This document shows, piece by piece, positions 22,788-30,820 of a stretch of DNA of 64,000 nucleotides. The stretch comes from Deltaproteobacteria bacterium (GTDB lineage: Bacteria > Myxococcota > UBA727 > VGSZ01). Position 1 is the stretch's first letter; the number at the start of each line of letters is the position of its first letter. The stretch is from positions 62,001 through 126,000 of the forward strand of contig JACOUT010000018.1 of the NCBI GenBank assembly GCA_016177705.1, read 5' to 3'. A program made the translations under genes and the position numbers. The notes below the pieces were generated by a model. The model saw nothing but the letters and a program-made list of their open reading frames with translations, was not told the origin of the DNA and did not search any database.

Positions 22788-24185
22788 TCAACCTTCGTTC
22801 CCCGGGCTGGGGATCGAGGTCGAGTCGGGGTTCACGAGTACCTGTGGCGCCGGGACCGGTTCGTCAGGTTGGCTATCGGCGATCGCCGCTTCGCTTGCTG
22901 ACGGAGGCGCTGGTGCGACCGCGGGCTGGCCCGGCGCGGGGAAGCGCGCGAACACGCGGCGGTAGGCACCGACGATGAACGGCCGCTCGCGGAACAGGGC
23001 GATGGCCGCGGCGATCGAGATGGAAAACAGCACGGTGCCAAAGACGATGGCCTCGATGGTCCCGCCTTCTTTTGCGCCCGCTTGCGCTGGCAGCCCGGCG
23101 AGCACGGCCGCCGCCAGTCCCTTCGGCGCCAGCGCCGCGGCCACCGTCGCGTCGGCGCGCGTGGTGTTCTTGCTCGAGAACGCGGCATGCACCGCGATGG
23201 GCCGCACGACGAACACCACCAGCGTCGCGAGCCCGCCGAAGACGAAGGGCTGCCAGCCGTCGAGCTTGAGGGCGGCGCCGAGGTAGACGAAGAAGAGCAC
23301 CTTGAGGAGGAAGGCGATCTCTGCGAGGAACATCGACTCACCCTCGGCGAGCGCGAGCTCCTCGGGCTTGACCGCGCCGCGCGCGAGCAGCGTGGCGTTG
23401 CCGAGCGTGACCCCGAACGCGAGCACGGCGATGGCACCGAATGCGCCGAGGGCCTCGGTCGCCGCGAACACCAGGAACACCGCGGCGCCGACCGCCACCA
23501 TGCTGGTGCGGCCACGTCGAAGGACGCGCAAGCCGTAGGCCCAGCCTACCCCGGTGACCACGCCGATGGCGATGGCGCCGAGAAACGCGGCGACCAGCGA
23601 GCGCCCCACGCCGAGGGCATCGACCTCGCCAGCGGTGAGCATGCCCACCAACGCCAGGGTGAAGACGATGCACAGCACGTCGGTGAGCGCGCTCTCGAGC
23701 GTCAACGTGGTCTTGACGTGCTGCGCGAGCGGCAGCGTGGCGAGCATGGGGATGACCACCGCGGACGAGGTGCCGCCGAGGATGGCGCCCAGGCACACCG
23801 CCGCGAGCGGCCGCATGCCAAAGAGCGCCCACGCGAGCGCCGCAATGGCTCCCGCGGTGACCACGAAGCCAACCACGGTGATGAGCAGCGAAGAGAGCGC
23901 CGCCGTCTTCAGCTCGGAGAGGCGCAGGCGGACCGAGCCCTCAAACAGGATGAGGACGAGCGCGGCCGTGGTGAAGATCTTGTCGAAGCCGCGCAGGTCC
24001 TCGACCTGAAAGACGCCGAGCACCGACGCGACCAGCCCGAGCACGAGCAGCACCAGCACGTCCGGGACGCCGGTGCGCTTGAAGAGCCACTCGAGGCCGA
24101 GCCCGACGAGGACGAGGGCCGAGAGGGCTGCGAGGATGAGGGTGGCCACGATGCACTTATATAGCAGCCGGCTCGCCGATGACAT
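22788..24185 (-). CDS. CPA1-type cation/proton antiporter
   Basis: 465 aa with about twelve hydrophobic segments. The motif ESALTDVL (near 170) corresponds to the ExxxND-type ion-binding helix of NhaP/CPA1 exchangers, and APKGLAAAVLAGLP near 375 matches the conserved late helix. The C-terminal 60 residues are a Pro/Ala-rich cytoplasmic tail, without TrkA-N domains. It would exchange Na+ or K+ for H+. ATG 24185 is the longest start; GTG 24149 is possible because a TATATA box lies in between (24157-24163), which would fit a promoter inside the longer version. Confidence 0.82.
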   Translation of the reverse strand: MSSASRLLYKCIVATLILAALSALVLVGLGLEWLFKRTGVPDVLVLLVLGLVASVLGVFQVEDLRGFDKIFTTAALVLILFEGSVRLRLSELKTAALSSLLITVVGFVVTAGAIAALAWALFGMRPLAAVCLGAILGGTSSAVVIPMLATLPLAQHVKTTLTLESALTDVLCIVFTLALVGMLTAGEVDALGVGRSLVAAFLGAIAIGVVTGVGWAYGLRVLRRGRTSMVAVGAAVFLVFAATEALGAFGAIAVLAFGVTLGNATLLARGAVKPEELALAEGESMFLAEIAFLLKVLFFVYLGAALKLDGWQPFVFGGLATLVVFVVRPIAVHAAFSSKNTTRADATVAAALAPKGLAAAVLAGLPAQAGAKEGGTIEAIVFGTVLFSISIAAAIALFRERPFIVGAYRRVFARFPAPGQPAVAPAPPSASEAAIADSQPDEPVPAPQVLVNPDSTSIPSPGNEG

Positions 24186-24267
24186 GCTGGTCGTCGCCGC
24201 CGGGACTGGCGGCGGGTACGAGGATTTCGGAGTTGCATGATCGGGACGCAGCGGCGAAGGTTGGCCG

Positions 24268-25056
24268 ATGGATCAGCACCGCCATCGCAGCGCGACCTGG
24301 GAGGGTCGCGTCCACCTGCCGCGCGTCGACGAGCCCCTCGATCAGGACCAGGAGTGGTGCGAGGTGCAGGAGGGCCAGGGGCGCCTCCGCCTGCGCTTCC
24401 ACGACTACGCGGAGCTGTACCGGCGTACCGGGCTGTACGAGCACCTCTTCTATGGCCTGCTCGGCTGCTGCTCCCCGGAGCGGGTGGCGGGCATGTTGGC
24501 GGAACTCCGCAGCGACGGGCTCTGCACCGGGCCGCTGCGCGTGCTCGACCTTGGCGCCGGCAACGGCATGCTTGGCGAGGAGCTACGCAAGCTCGATGCC
24601 GAGGCGGTCCTCGGCGTCGACATCATTGAGGACGCCCGCGTGGCTGCAGGGCGCGATCGGCCCGGCGTGTACGACGATTACCTGGTCGACGACCTGACGA
24701 ATCCGAGCGCCGCCACCCTGACGCGCCTCACGGACTTCAGGCCGACCTGTTTGTCGTGCGTGGCCGCGCTCGGCTTCGGCGACGTACCGCCGCTTGCCTA
24801 CTTCAGCGCGCTCGCACACATCCCCGTGGGCGGTATCCTGGCCTTCAACATCAAGAGCGACTTCCTCGACCACCGCTACACCTTTGGCTTTTCCGAGCTG
24901 ATCCGCCGCATGATCGGCGAGCAGTACATCCGCTTCGAGGCGACCCGCCGCTACCAGCACCGACGCAACGTGCGCGGCGAGCCGCTGTACTACACGGCGA
25001 TCATCGCCACCAAGCTCGCAGAGGTGCCGGAGTCGCTGCTGGTCGACGAGCGATGA
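24268..25056 (+). CDS. Class I SAM-dependent methyltransferase
   Basis: 262 aa. The SAM-binding motif is VLDLGAGNGMLGEEL (about 92-106), followed by acidic VLGVDIIEDA and a late VGGILAFNIKSDF strand. The acceptor is not evident. The gene overlaps the betaine-type ABC ATPase by ATGA, so all three genes form one operon. That linkage makes a role in compatible-solute metabolism (for example N-methylation) thinkable, but the motifs are generic and this is only a guess. Confidence 0.8.
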   Translation: MDQHRHRSATWEGRVHLPRVDEPLDQDQEWCEVQEGQGRLRLRFHDYAELYRRTGLYEHLFYGLLGCCSPERVAGMLAELRSDGLCTGPLRVLDLGAGNGMLGEELRKLDAEAVLGVDIIEDARVAAGRDRPGVYDDYLVDDLTNPSAATLTRLTDFRPTCLSCVAALGFGDVPPLAYFSALAHIPVGGILAFNIKSDFLDHRYTFGFSELIRRMIGEQYIRFEATRRYQHRRNVRGEPLYYTAIIATKLAEVPESLLVDER

Positions 25057-25832
25057 TTCGCCTGGCGGGCGCGCGCTGCTGCTTCGGCGGAGGGCCCGCG
25101 CTCGCCGGCGTCGATTTGCACGTCGCTGCCGGCGAGCTCATCGCGCTCATCGGGCCCTCCGGCTGCGGCAAGACCACCACCCTGCGTGTCATCAATCGGC
25201 TGGTGACGCTCGACGCGGGCAGCGCCACCGTCGAGGGCCGCAGCGTCTATGATCTCGACGCGACCGAGCTGCGGCGGCGGATCGGCATGGTCTTTCAACG
25301 CTTCGCGCTCTTTCCGCACCTGACGGTGGCCAACAACGTCGGAATTACCCCTCGACTCCTCGGCTGGGAGTCCGCGCGCATCCGTGCGTGCGTGGACGAG
25401 CTGCTCGCCCTCGTCGGGCTCGCACCGGCAGAGTACGGGCCGCGCATGCCTTCGACCCTCTCGGGCGGGCAGCAGCAGCGAGTCGGTCTGGCGCGCGCGC
25501 TCGCCGCTGAGCCGCGCGTCGTGTTGCTCGATGAACCCTTCGGTGCCCTCGATCCTGTGACGCGCGACACGCTGCAGCGCGAGCTGCGCCGCTTGCACGA
25601 GGCGCTCGGCCTCACCACCGTCCTCGTCACGCACGACATGAACGAGGCGCTGTTGCTCGCCGACCGAATCGTCGTCATGCAGGGCGGACGCGTCGTCCGC
25701 GACGGTGCACCTGCCGCGCTCCTCGCGGAGCCCGGGCATCCGCTCGTGGCCGAGCTGCTCGAGGCGCCCACGCGGCAGCTCGCGCGCCTGACGGCGCTGC
25801 GCATGGGTGCAGCAGTGGAGGCCGCGCGATGA
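25053..25832 (+). CDS. ABC importer ATPase, glycine betaine/choline (OpuCA/ProV) type
   Basis: 259 aa. Walker A GPSGCGKTTTLRVINRL, Q-loop FQRFALFPHLTVANNV, signature LSGGQQQRVGLARAL, Walker B VVLLDEPFGALD and the switch His in VTHDMNEALLLAD are intact. The INRL and VTHDMNEAL wording is typical of the OpuCA/ProV/YehX group. Unlike full-length OpuCA there is no C-terminal CBS pair, so osmotic gating through CBS is not expected. It overlaps both neighbours by four bases. Confidence 0.9.
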   Translation: MIRLAGARCCFGGGPALAGVDLHVAAGELIALIGPSGCGKTTTLRVINRLVTLDAGSATVEGRSVYDLDATELRRRIGMVFQRFALFPHLTVANNVGITPRLLGWESARIRACVDELLALVGLAPAEYGPRMPSTLSGGQQQRVGLARALAAEPRVVLLDEPFGALDPVTRDTLQRELRRLHEALGLTTVLVTHDMNEALLLADRIVVMQGGRVVRDGAPAALLAEPGHPLVAELLEAPTRQLARLTALRMGAAVEAAR

Positions 25833-27403
25833 GCGAGCCGCTTCGCGAGGCGCTCGCGCGCCTGCCGGAGCTCTTCGCGGCGCACGTCATGGTGACGGGC
25901 GTTGCCCTCCTGGTCGGAATCGTGCTCGGCCTGCCGCTCGCGGTGGCGGCGCGGCGCAGGCCGCTGTTGCGCAGCGGGGCGATCGGACTTGCCGGCGTAG
26001 TGCAAACCATCCCGAGCCTCGCGCTGCTTGCGCTCATGGTGCCGTTGCTCGGCGCCTTCGGGCTCTTGCCGGCGCTGGTTGCGCTGGTCCTTTACAGCGT
26101 GCTGCCGATCTTACGGAACACCCTCGTCGGCCTCGAGGGGATCCCGCGCGAGTTGCTCGACGCGGGGTCCGCGGTCGGCATGACGCCAACCCAGCGCCTG
26201 CGCCTGGTGGAGCTTCCCCTCGCCGCCCCGGTCATCATGGCCGGCGTGCGCACCGCGGCCATCTGGGTCGTCGGCACCGCCACGCTGACGACCCCCGTCG
26301 GCCAGCCGAGTCTCGGCAACCTCATCTTCGGTGGCCTGCAGACGCGCAGCTGGGCCACCGTCCTCGTCGGTTGCGCCGCCGCCGCCGTGCTCGCGCTCGT
26401 GCTCGACGCGCTGATCGCGCTCTGGGAGCGCGCCGCGGCGCGCCGCGATCGGCGGCAAGGTGCGCTCGCGCTCGTCGGCGTCGCGCTGCTCTTCGTCGGC
26501 GGCTCGAGCCTCCCCTCGTCGCGCCCCGACGCGCCGGCCAACGCGGTGAGCATGGCCACTGCAACTTCGGATGTCCCGGCAGACGCGAAAGACCGCGCAG
26601 CGCTCGAGCGCGTGGTGGTTGGCGCCAAGACCTTCACCGAACAGTACATCCTGGCGGCGCTCCTCGAGGCGCGCCTGCGCGAAGCCGGCCTGCAGGTGGC
26701 GCGCGCCGACAGCCTCGGCTCGTCGGTGGTGTTCGACGCGCTCCGCACTGGCCGCCTCGACGTCTACGTCGATTACTCGGGCACGCTGTGGGCCAACGTG
26801 CTCAAGCGCAACGACGTGCGCCCTGCCTGGGAGATGGCGCACGAGGTGGCGGCGCACCTGGCGCGTGAGCACGACATCCGCGTGCTTGGTGCCCTCGGCT
26901 TCGAGAACGCGTATGCGCTCAGCATGCGCCGCGATCGCGCCGAGGCGCTCGGCGTTCGCAGCATCGCCGATCTCGCCGCGCACGCACCGAGGCTGCGCCT
27001 CGGCAGCGACTACGAGTTCCTGCAGCGGCCAGAGTGGGCGCGAGTGCGTGACGCCTATGGGCTCGCCTTCAAGGATCTCGTGAGCTTCGACTCGACCTTC
27101 ATGTACGACGCCGTCCACAAAGGTGACGTGGACGTCATCAGCGCGTTCTCGAGCGACGGCCGCATCGCAGCCTACGATCTCGTGGTGCTCGAGGACCCGC
27201 TGCCTGCCTTCCCGGCGTACGACGCCATCGTGCTGCTCGGCCCGCGCGCGGCCAACGATCGTCGCGTGGTGGGCGCGCTAGCGCCTCTGGTGGGAACCAT
27301 CCGGGTCGAGCGCATGCGCGCGGCGAACCTGATGGTCGACCGCGACGACGACAAGCGCACGCCGCGGCAGGCGGCCGGGTGGCTGCTCGAGCCCGCGCCG
27401 TGA
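25829..27403 (+). CDS. Fused permease-substrate-binding protein of a betaine/choline ABC importer
   Basis: 524 aa. Residues 1-205 are an OpuCB-like permease with five or so helices and the EAA loop ELLDAGSAVGMTPTQRLRLVELPLAAPVIMAG. A further hydrophobic segment near 215-230 leads to a periplasmic OpuAC/OpuBC binding domain (about 260-524) with VVVGAKTFTEQYILAALLE, VYVDYSGTLW and FDSTFMYDAVHKGDVDVISAFSSDGRI. Such fusions occur in the OpuB/EgtU family. Ligand choice among betaine, choline, carnitine or ergothioneine cannot be made by eye. Confidence 0.9.
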   Translation: MSEPLREALARLPELFAAHVMVTGVALLVGIVLGLPLAVAARRRPLLRSGAIGLAGVVQTIPSLALLALMVPLLGAFGLLPALVALVLYSVLPILRNTLVGLEGIPRELLDAGSAVGMTPTQRLRLVELPLAAPVIMAGVRTAAIWVVGTATLTTPVGQPSLGNLIFGGLQTRSWATVLVGCAAAAVLALVLDALIALWERAAARRDRRQGALALVGVALLFVGGSSLPSSRPDAPANAVSMATATSDVPADAKDRAALERVVVGAKTFTEQYILAALLEARLREAGLQVARADSLGSSVVFDALRTGRLDVYVDYSGTLWANVLKRNDVRPAWEMAHEVAAHLAREHDIRVLGALGFENAYALSMRRDRAEALGVRSIADLAAHAPRLRLGSDYEFLQRPEWARVRDAYGLAFKDLVSFDSTFMYDAVHKGDVDVISAFSSDGRIAAYDLVVLEDPLPAFPAYDAIVLLGPRAANDRRVVGALAPLVGTIRVERMRAANLMVDRDDDKRTPRQAAGWLLEPAP

Positions 27404-27410
27404 TGGGCGC

Positions 27411-28727
27411 TCAGCCCCCGGCCACCAGACACCAGGCGATCGCCACGCCTTCGATCACGCAGAAGGCGACCAGGCCCGTGCGCAGGAAATCGAAGAACGC
27501 GAAGCGGATCGGCTCGCCGTCCGCCGCGGTGAGCTGCGCGCGCTCGATCATGCCCTGCGCGAGCGGCCCGGCGGTGGCGGCGGTGAGAAACAGCGAGCTG
27601 CCCGCGCACACGCTGAGCGCCAGCGCGACGTAGACCACATCAGGCTCCACCGCGCGCGTGAGACCGCCCGCGACCACAAGGAGGGCGGCCATCGACGGGC
27701 CCGCGGAGAACACGCCGGTCAAGATCCCCGCGGCGAGCGCGAAGACCACGAGCTGCGCGCGCGGCGGCAGGGGCAGCGCCAACAGCTCAGCGGCGAGTGC
27801 GTCGAACATGCCGGTCTGCTGCACGGCGCCGACGAGCACGAAGAGCGCGAACAGAAAGAGGGTGGCCTCGGGATCCACGGCGCTTCGCACCGCACGGAGC
27901 CCGGCGCGCCCGGTGGCGAGCGCGACGAGCGGCACGCCGAGCCACGCCACCAGCTCCGGCGGCAAGAGTCGCGTCGGCACGAACGCCCAAGCGAGCAGCA
28001 TGGCGACCAGGCCGATAGCGCTCGGCACGAAGACGCGCGGCTCGATGCGCAGGTTGCGGTGCAGGGCGCGCACCACGGCGACGGTGATGCGCTCGGTGAC
28101 GGGGCTGGTGCGAAGATCGCGGGCCGGGCGGACGACCAGCGCCACCAGCGCGAGGAACAGGACCAGCGCTGCGAGCGTGAGCGGCAACGCGCGCAAGAGG
28201 TAGTCGTTGAACTCCATGGCGCCCGCGCCCAGGAGCAAGATGGCCGGGAAGTCACCGATGGGCGTGGCCGCACCGCCGAGGTTGCAGGCGACCAGGATGA
28301 CGCCAAGGGTCCAGCTCAGGTGACGCTGCGAGGTGCCGACCTGGCGCAGTAGCACGAGGAGCACGGGCAGCACGAGCAGGATGGCCGTGAGGTTGTTCAC
28401 CAGGCCGCTCGCCGCGTACATCACGACGGCGCCGATCAGGACGAGGCGCGCGGGGTTGGCCCCGCCGCGGGCGCTGATCAGCACCGCGACGCGCTCGAAG
28501 ACGCGCGAGGCGCGAAACAGCTCGGAGACAACACCGAGGGCGACGAGGAGGATGAGCACGTCCCAGGGCACTGCGCCGACGATCTGGCGCGCGCTCGCGC
28601 GGCCAGACAGGCCCGCCTCGAGCACCGCCAGCGCGGCGGCGAGCACGACGATGGGGACGCGCCGCCGGGGCAGCGCCGCCTGCGCTATCACCGCACCCAC
28701 CAGCAGGAGCGCCGGGATGGTGCTCAC
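27411..28727 (-). CDS. ArsB/NhaD-type (ion transporter superfamily) permease
   Basis: 438 aa with about eleven membrane segments. The hallmark SGLVNNLTAILLVLPVLL followed by NLGGAATPIGDFPAILLLG is shared with NhaD Na+/H+ antiporters and the CitM/ArsB fold. I take GTG 28727, which overlaps the stop of the upstream unknown gene by GTGA; the upstream extension of this frame is that gene's shadow. It ends eight bases from the convergent binding-protein stop. Na+/H+ exchange fits the island theme; arsenite or dicarboxylate transport is not excluded. Confidence 0.8.
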   Translation of the reverse strand: MSTIPALLLVGAVIAQAALPRRRVPIVVLAAALAVLEAGLSGRASARQIVGAVPWDVLILLVALGVVSELFRASRVFERVAVLISARGGANPARLVLIGAVVMYAASGLVNNLTAILLVLPVLLVLLRQVGTSQRHLSWTLGVILVACNLGGAATPIGDFPAILLLGAGAMEFNDYLLRALPLTLAALVLFLALVALVVRPARDLRTSPVTERITVAVVRALHRNLRIEPRVFVPSAIGLVAMLLAWAFVPTRLLPPELVAWLGVPLVALATGRAGLRAVRSAVDPEATLFLFALFVLVGAVQQTGMFDALAAELLALPLPPRAQLVVFALAAGILTGVFSAGPSMAALLVVAGGLTRAVEPDVVYVALALSVCAGSSLFLTAATAGPLAQGMIERAQLTAADGEPIRFAFFDFLRTGLVAFCVIEGVAIAWCLVAGG

Positions 28728-29419
28728 ACGCGCGCCTCTGCGTTGCTGCGGCCGGAGATGAGCTCGGTGAAGTCGGAGGCCGAGGTCTCCGAGAGCCAGC
28801 GCGGGTACTCGTTCAGGGGTGCGCCGAGGAGGTTCCAGCCCAGTAGCGAGCGGAACTGCGTGCGCGCATCGGGCCCGAAGATGCGGACCCAGCTCGAGCA
28901 CACCGCGGCGCGGAAGCCGTCGGTGCCGTAGATCGCCGTGACGAGCGCGCTCTTGTGGCCGGAGAAGCGCTGGAAGGAGGTGAGCGGCACCAGCGAGACG
29001 CCTCGCTCGCCGACGGCTTCGAGGTTGGCGCGCACGCGCGCCTCGTCGTGTGGCAGGTTCATGTCGAGGATGACGCCGACCGTGGCGCTAGGCACCTGCG
29101 CCGCGAGAGCTCGCGCGACCGGCTCCACGCAGTCGACCTCGAGCCCGACAAACAGGACGCGCGTGCAACCAGCGAGCGCCTCAACCACGGGCGTGATCGA
29201 TGGCGCCCGCACCGGATCGTCCGCGAGCGCCCGGCCCGCGACGGCGTCGAGCACGGGGAAGGCGCTGCCGAGCGCAGCCTTGAGGTCGCCGATGGCCCCG
29301 TGTCCGCCGGCCGCCTCGGCCTCGTTCACGAACAGGCGCGCGGCGCTCAGCATGCCGAGCTCGCCCGCGACGAGCGCGAAGGCGTCGGCGCCCGGCACCA
29401 GCGCTCCAACGCGCTTCAC
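28724..29419 (-). CDS. Protein of unknown function, 231 aa
   Basis: No family recognised. It is soluble, with alternating hydrophobic strands and helices (CTRVLFVGLEVDCVEPVARAL, SATVGVILDMNLPHDEARV) suggesting a Rossmann-like fold, then FQRFSGHKSALVTAIYGTDGF and a Trp-containing C-terminus. It overlaps both neighbours by four bases, between another unknown and the ArsB/NhaD permease, so its role is probably tied to that transporter or to the upstream sugar importer. Confidence 0.65.
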   Translation of the reverse strand: MKRVGALVPGADAFALVAGELGMLSAARLFVNEAEAAGGHGAIGDLKAALGSAFPVLDAVAGRALADDPVRAPSITPVVEALAGCTRVLFVGLEVDCVEPVARALAAQVPSATVGVILDMNLPHDEARVRANLEAVGERGVSLVPLTSFQRFSGHKSALVTAIYGTDGFRAAVCSSWVRIFGPDARTQFRSLLGWNLLGAPLNEYPRWLSETSASDFTELISGRSNAEARV

Positions 29420-29958
29420 GGCTGCTGTGCCTTCGCGACGTCCTCTGCGTCCTCTGCGTCCTCTGCGCCCTCTGCGATCGCGCGGTCGATGAGCGAGAGC
29501 ATCACCACGTTGGCGAGCACGTGCTGTGGGGGGCCGTGCGTCAGGCAGGCTGCCATCGCCCGGCGCTCCTCGTCATCGTCGGACAACAGCGCCAGCAGGC
29601 GCACCGGCAGCCCGATGGGGTAGGTGGCGTCGTCGTCGTCCCTATCGCCGCGCTCGTCCTGCAGGTGGGGCGGCAGGCGCATGGGCACCGCCTCGCAGGC
29701 CGAGGGGTCGGGCTCGCGTCGACGCGGCAGGCGCGCCAGCAGCCGCAAGAGCACGTCGTTGGCGCCGCGGTGGTGCGCCGGGCCTTCGTCGACCAGGCAA
29801 CGCACCAGGAACGCGCGGTCCGCCCGCGCCGGCACGAAAGGTGCGACCACCTCTTCGAGCGCCCGCGGATCGACGAAGTCGGTGGACACCTCGTCGTGCC
29901 GACGGTGCTTCTTGTGCTTCGGATCCTTGTGGGCTTTGTGGGGTGGGTGGGGCGGCAT
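29416..29958 (-). CDS. Unknown protein with His/Lys-rich N-terminus
   Basis: 180 aa. The first 21 residues are almost all Pro, His, Lys and Arg (MPPHPPHKAHKDPKHKKHRRH), a possible metal- or phosphate-binding tail. The middle contains FLVRCLVDEGPAHHRGANDVLLRLLARL and, later, THGPPQHVLANVVMLSLI, two similar blocks that could be an internal repeat. The C-terminus has three GAED/AED repeats from a 9-bp DNA repeat. It lies 46 bp after the MalG-like permease and overlaps the next gene. Confidence 0.6.
   Translation of the reverse strand: MPPHPPHKAHKDPKHKKHRRHDEVSTDFVDPRALEEVVAPFVPARADRAFLVRCLVDEGPAHHRGANDVLLRLLARLPRRREPDPSACEAVPMRLPPHLQDERGDRDDDDATYPIGLPVRLLALLSDDDEERRAMAACLTHGPPQHVLANVVMLSLIDRAIAEGAEDAEDAEDVAKAQQP
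29441..29476. repeat. Four 9-bp tandem repeats
   Basis: TCCTCTGCG occurs three times and CCCTCTGCG once, head to tail, inside the 3' end of the preceding unknown gene. In frame on the minus strand it encodes Ala-Glu-Asp/Gly-Ala-Glu units. A coding microsatellite likely to vary in copy number. Confidence 0.85.
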
Positions 29959-30004
29959 CGGTCATCCCTTTCTACCGCAGTTCCGCCGGCCGCATCGGTA
30001 GTGC

Positions 30005-30820
30005 TCAGCCCTTGACCGCGCCCGCGACGAGCCCTTTGACGATCCAGCGCTGCGCGACGAGCACGAGCAACGCCAAAGGCAGCGTGGCCAAGGCGCTGGC
30101 CGCAAGGATCTGGTTCCAGGGGACCTGGTGTTGGCCTCGCAGCATGGTGATGGCGACGGGCACGGTGCGCAGCTCGGGGCTGACCGTGAACGACAGCGCG
30201 AACACCAGCTCGTTCCAGCAGTACACGAAGGTGAAGATGCCGGTGGTGGCCAAGCCGGGCAGCGCAATCGGCAGGATGATGCTCACCAGCGTGCGCAGCG
30301 TGGAGGCGCCATCCATGCGCGCGGCGTCCTCGATCTCTCTCGGTAGCTCCTTGAAGAACGCCACCAGCAGCCAGACGGCGAGCGGCAGCGCGAACGTGAC
30401 GTAGGGCAGCACCAGGCCGGGGCGTGTGTCGATGAGGCCGATCGACTTCAACACCAAGAAGAGCGGGCCCACGATCGACACCTGCGGGAACATCGACACC
30501 GCCATCACGGCGCCGAGCACCAGCGCCTTGCCGCGCATCTCGAGCCGCGCCAGCGAGTAGGCGCAGGGGGCCGCGAGCACCAACGCCAGGCAGGTGGTCA
30601 TGGCCGCGACGATGAGCGAGCTCACGATGGCTCGGGCAAACGCGCGCTCGAACAGCACGGTAACGTACGACTGGGTGGAGAGGTCGACGGCGGCGGTGGC
30701 GTCGAACAGCGCGGCGTCGGGGACGAGCGAAGCGTAGACGCACCACAAGAGCGGCATGAGCGCCAACGCCGCGAACACGAGCGGCGGCAGCGCGCGCGAG
30801 AGCGCGGCGGCGACGTTCAA
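30005..30820 (-). CDS. Sugar ABC importer permease, MalG type
   Basis: 271 aa, six membrane segments. The EAA loop EDAARMDGASTLRTLVSIILPIALPG (about 170-195) and the final helix with a basic end match MalG/ThuG-like CUT1 permeases for di- and oligosaccharides. The ATG overlaps the stop of the binding protein-MalF fusion (ATGA). The neighbouring trehalose/maltose enzymes make trehalose, maltose or maltodextrin the likely cargo. Confidence 0.9.
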   Translation of the reverse strand: MNVAAALSRALPPLVFAALALMPLLWCVYASLVPDAALFDATAAVDLSTQSYVTVLFERAFARAIVSSLIVAAMTTCLALVLAAPCAYSLARLEMRGKALVLGAVMAVSMFPQVSIVGPLFLVLKSIGLIDTRPGLVLPYVTFALPLAVWLLVAFFKELPREIEDAARMDGASTLRTLVSIILPIALPGLATTGIFTFVYCWNELVFALSFTVSPELRTVPVAITMLRGQHQVPWNQILAASALATLPLALLVLVAQRWIVKGLVAGAVKG

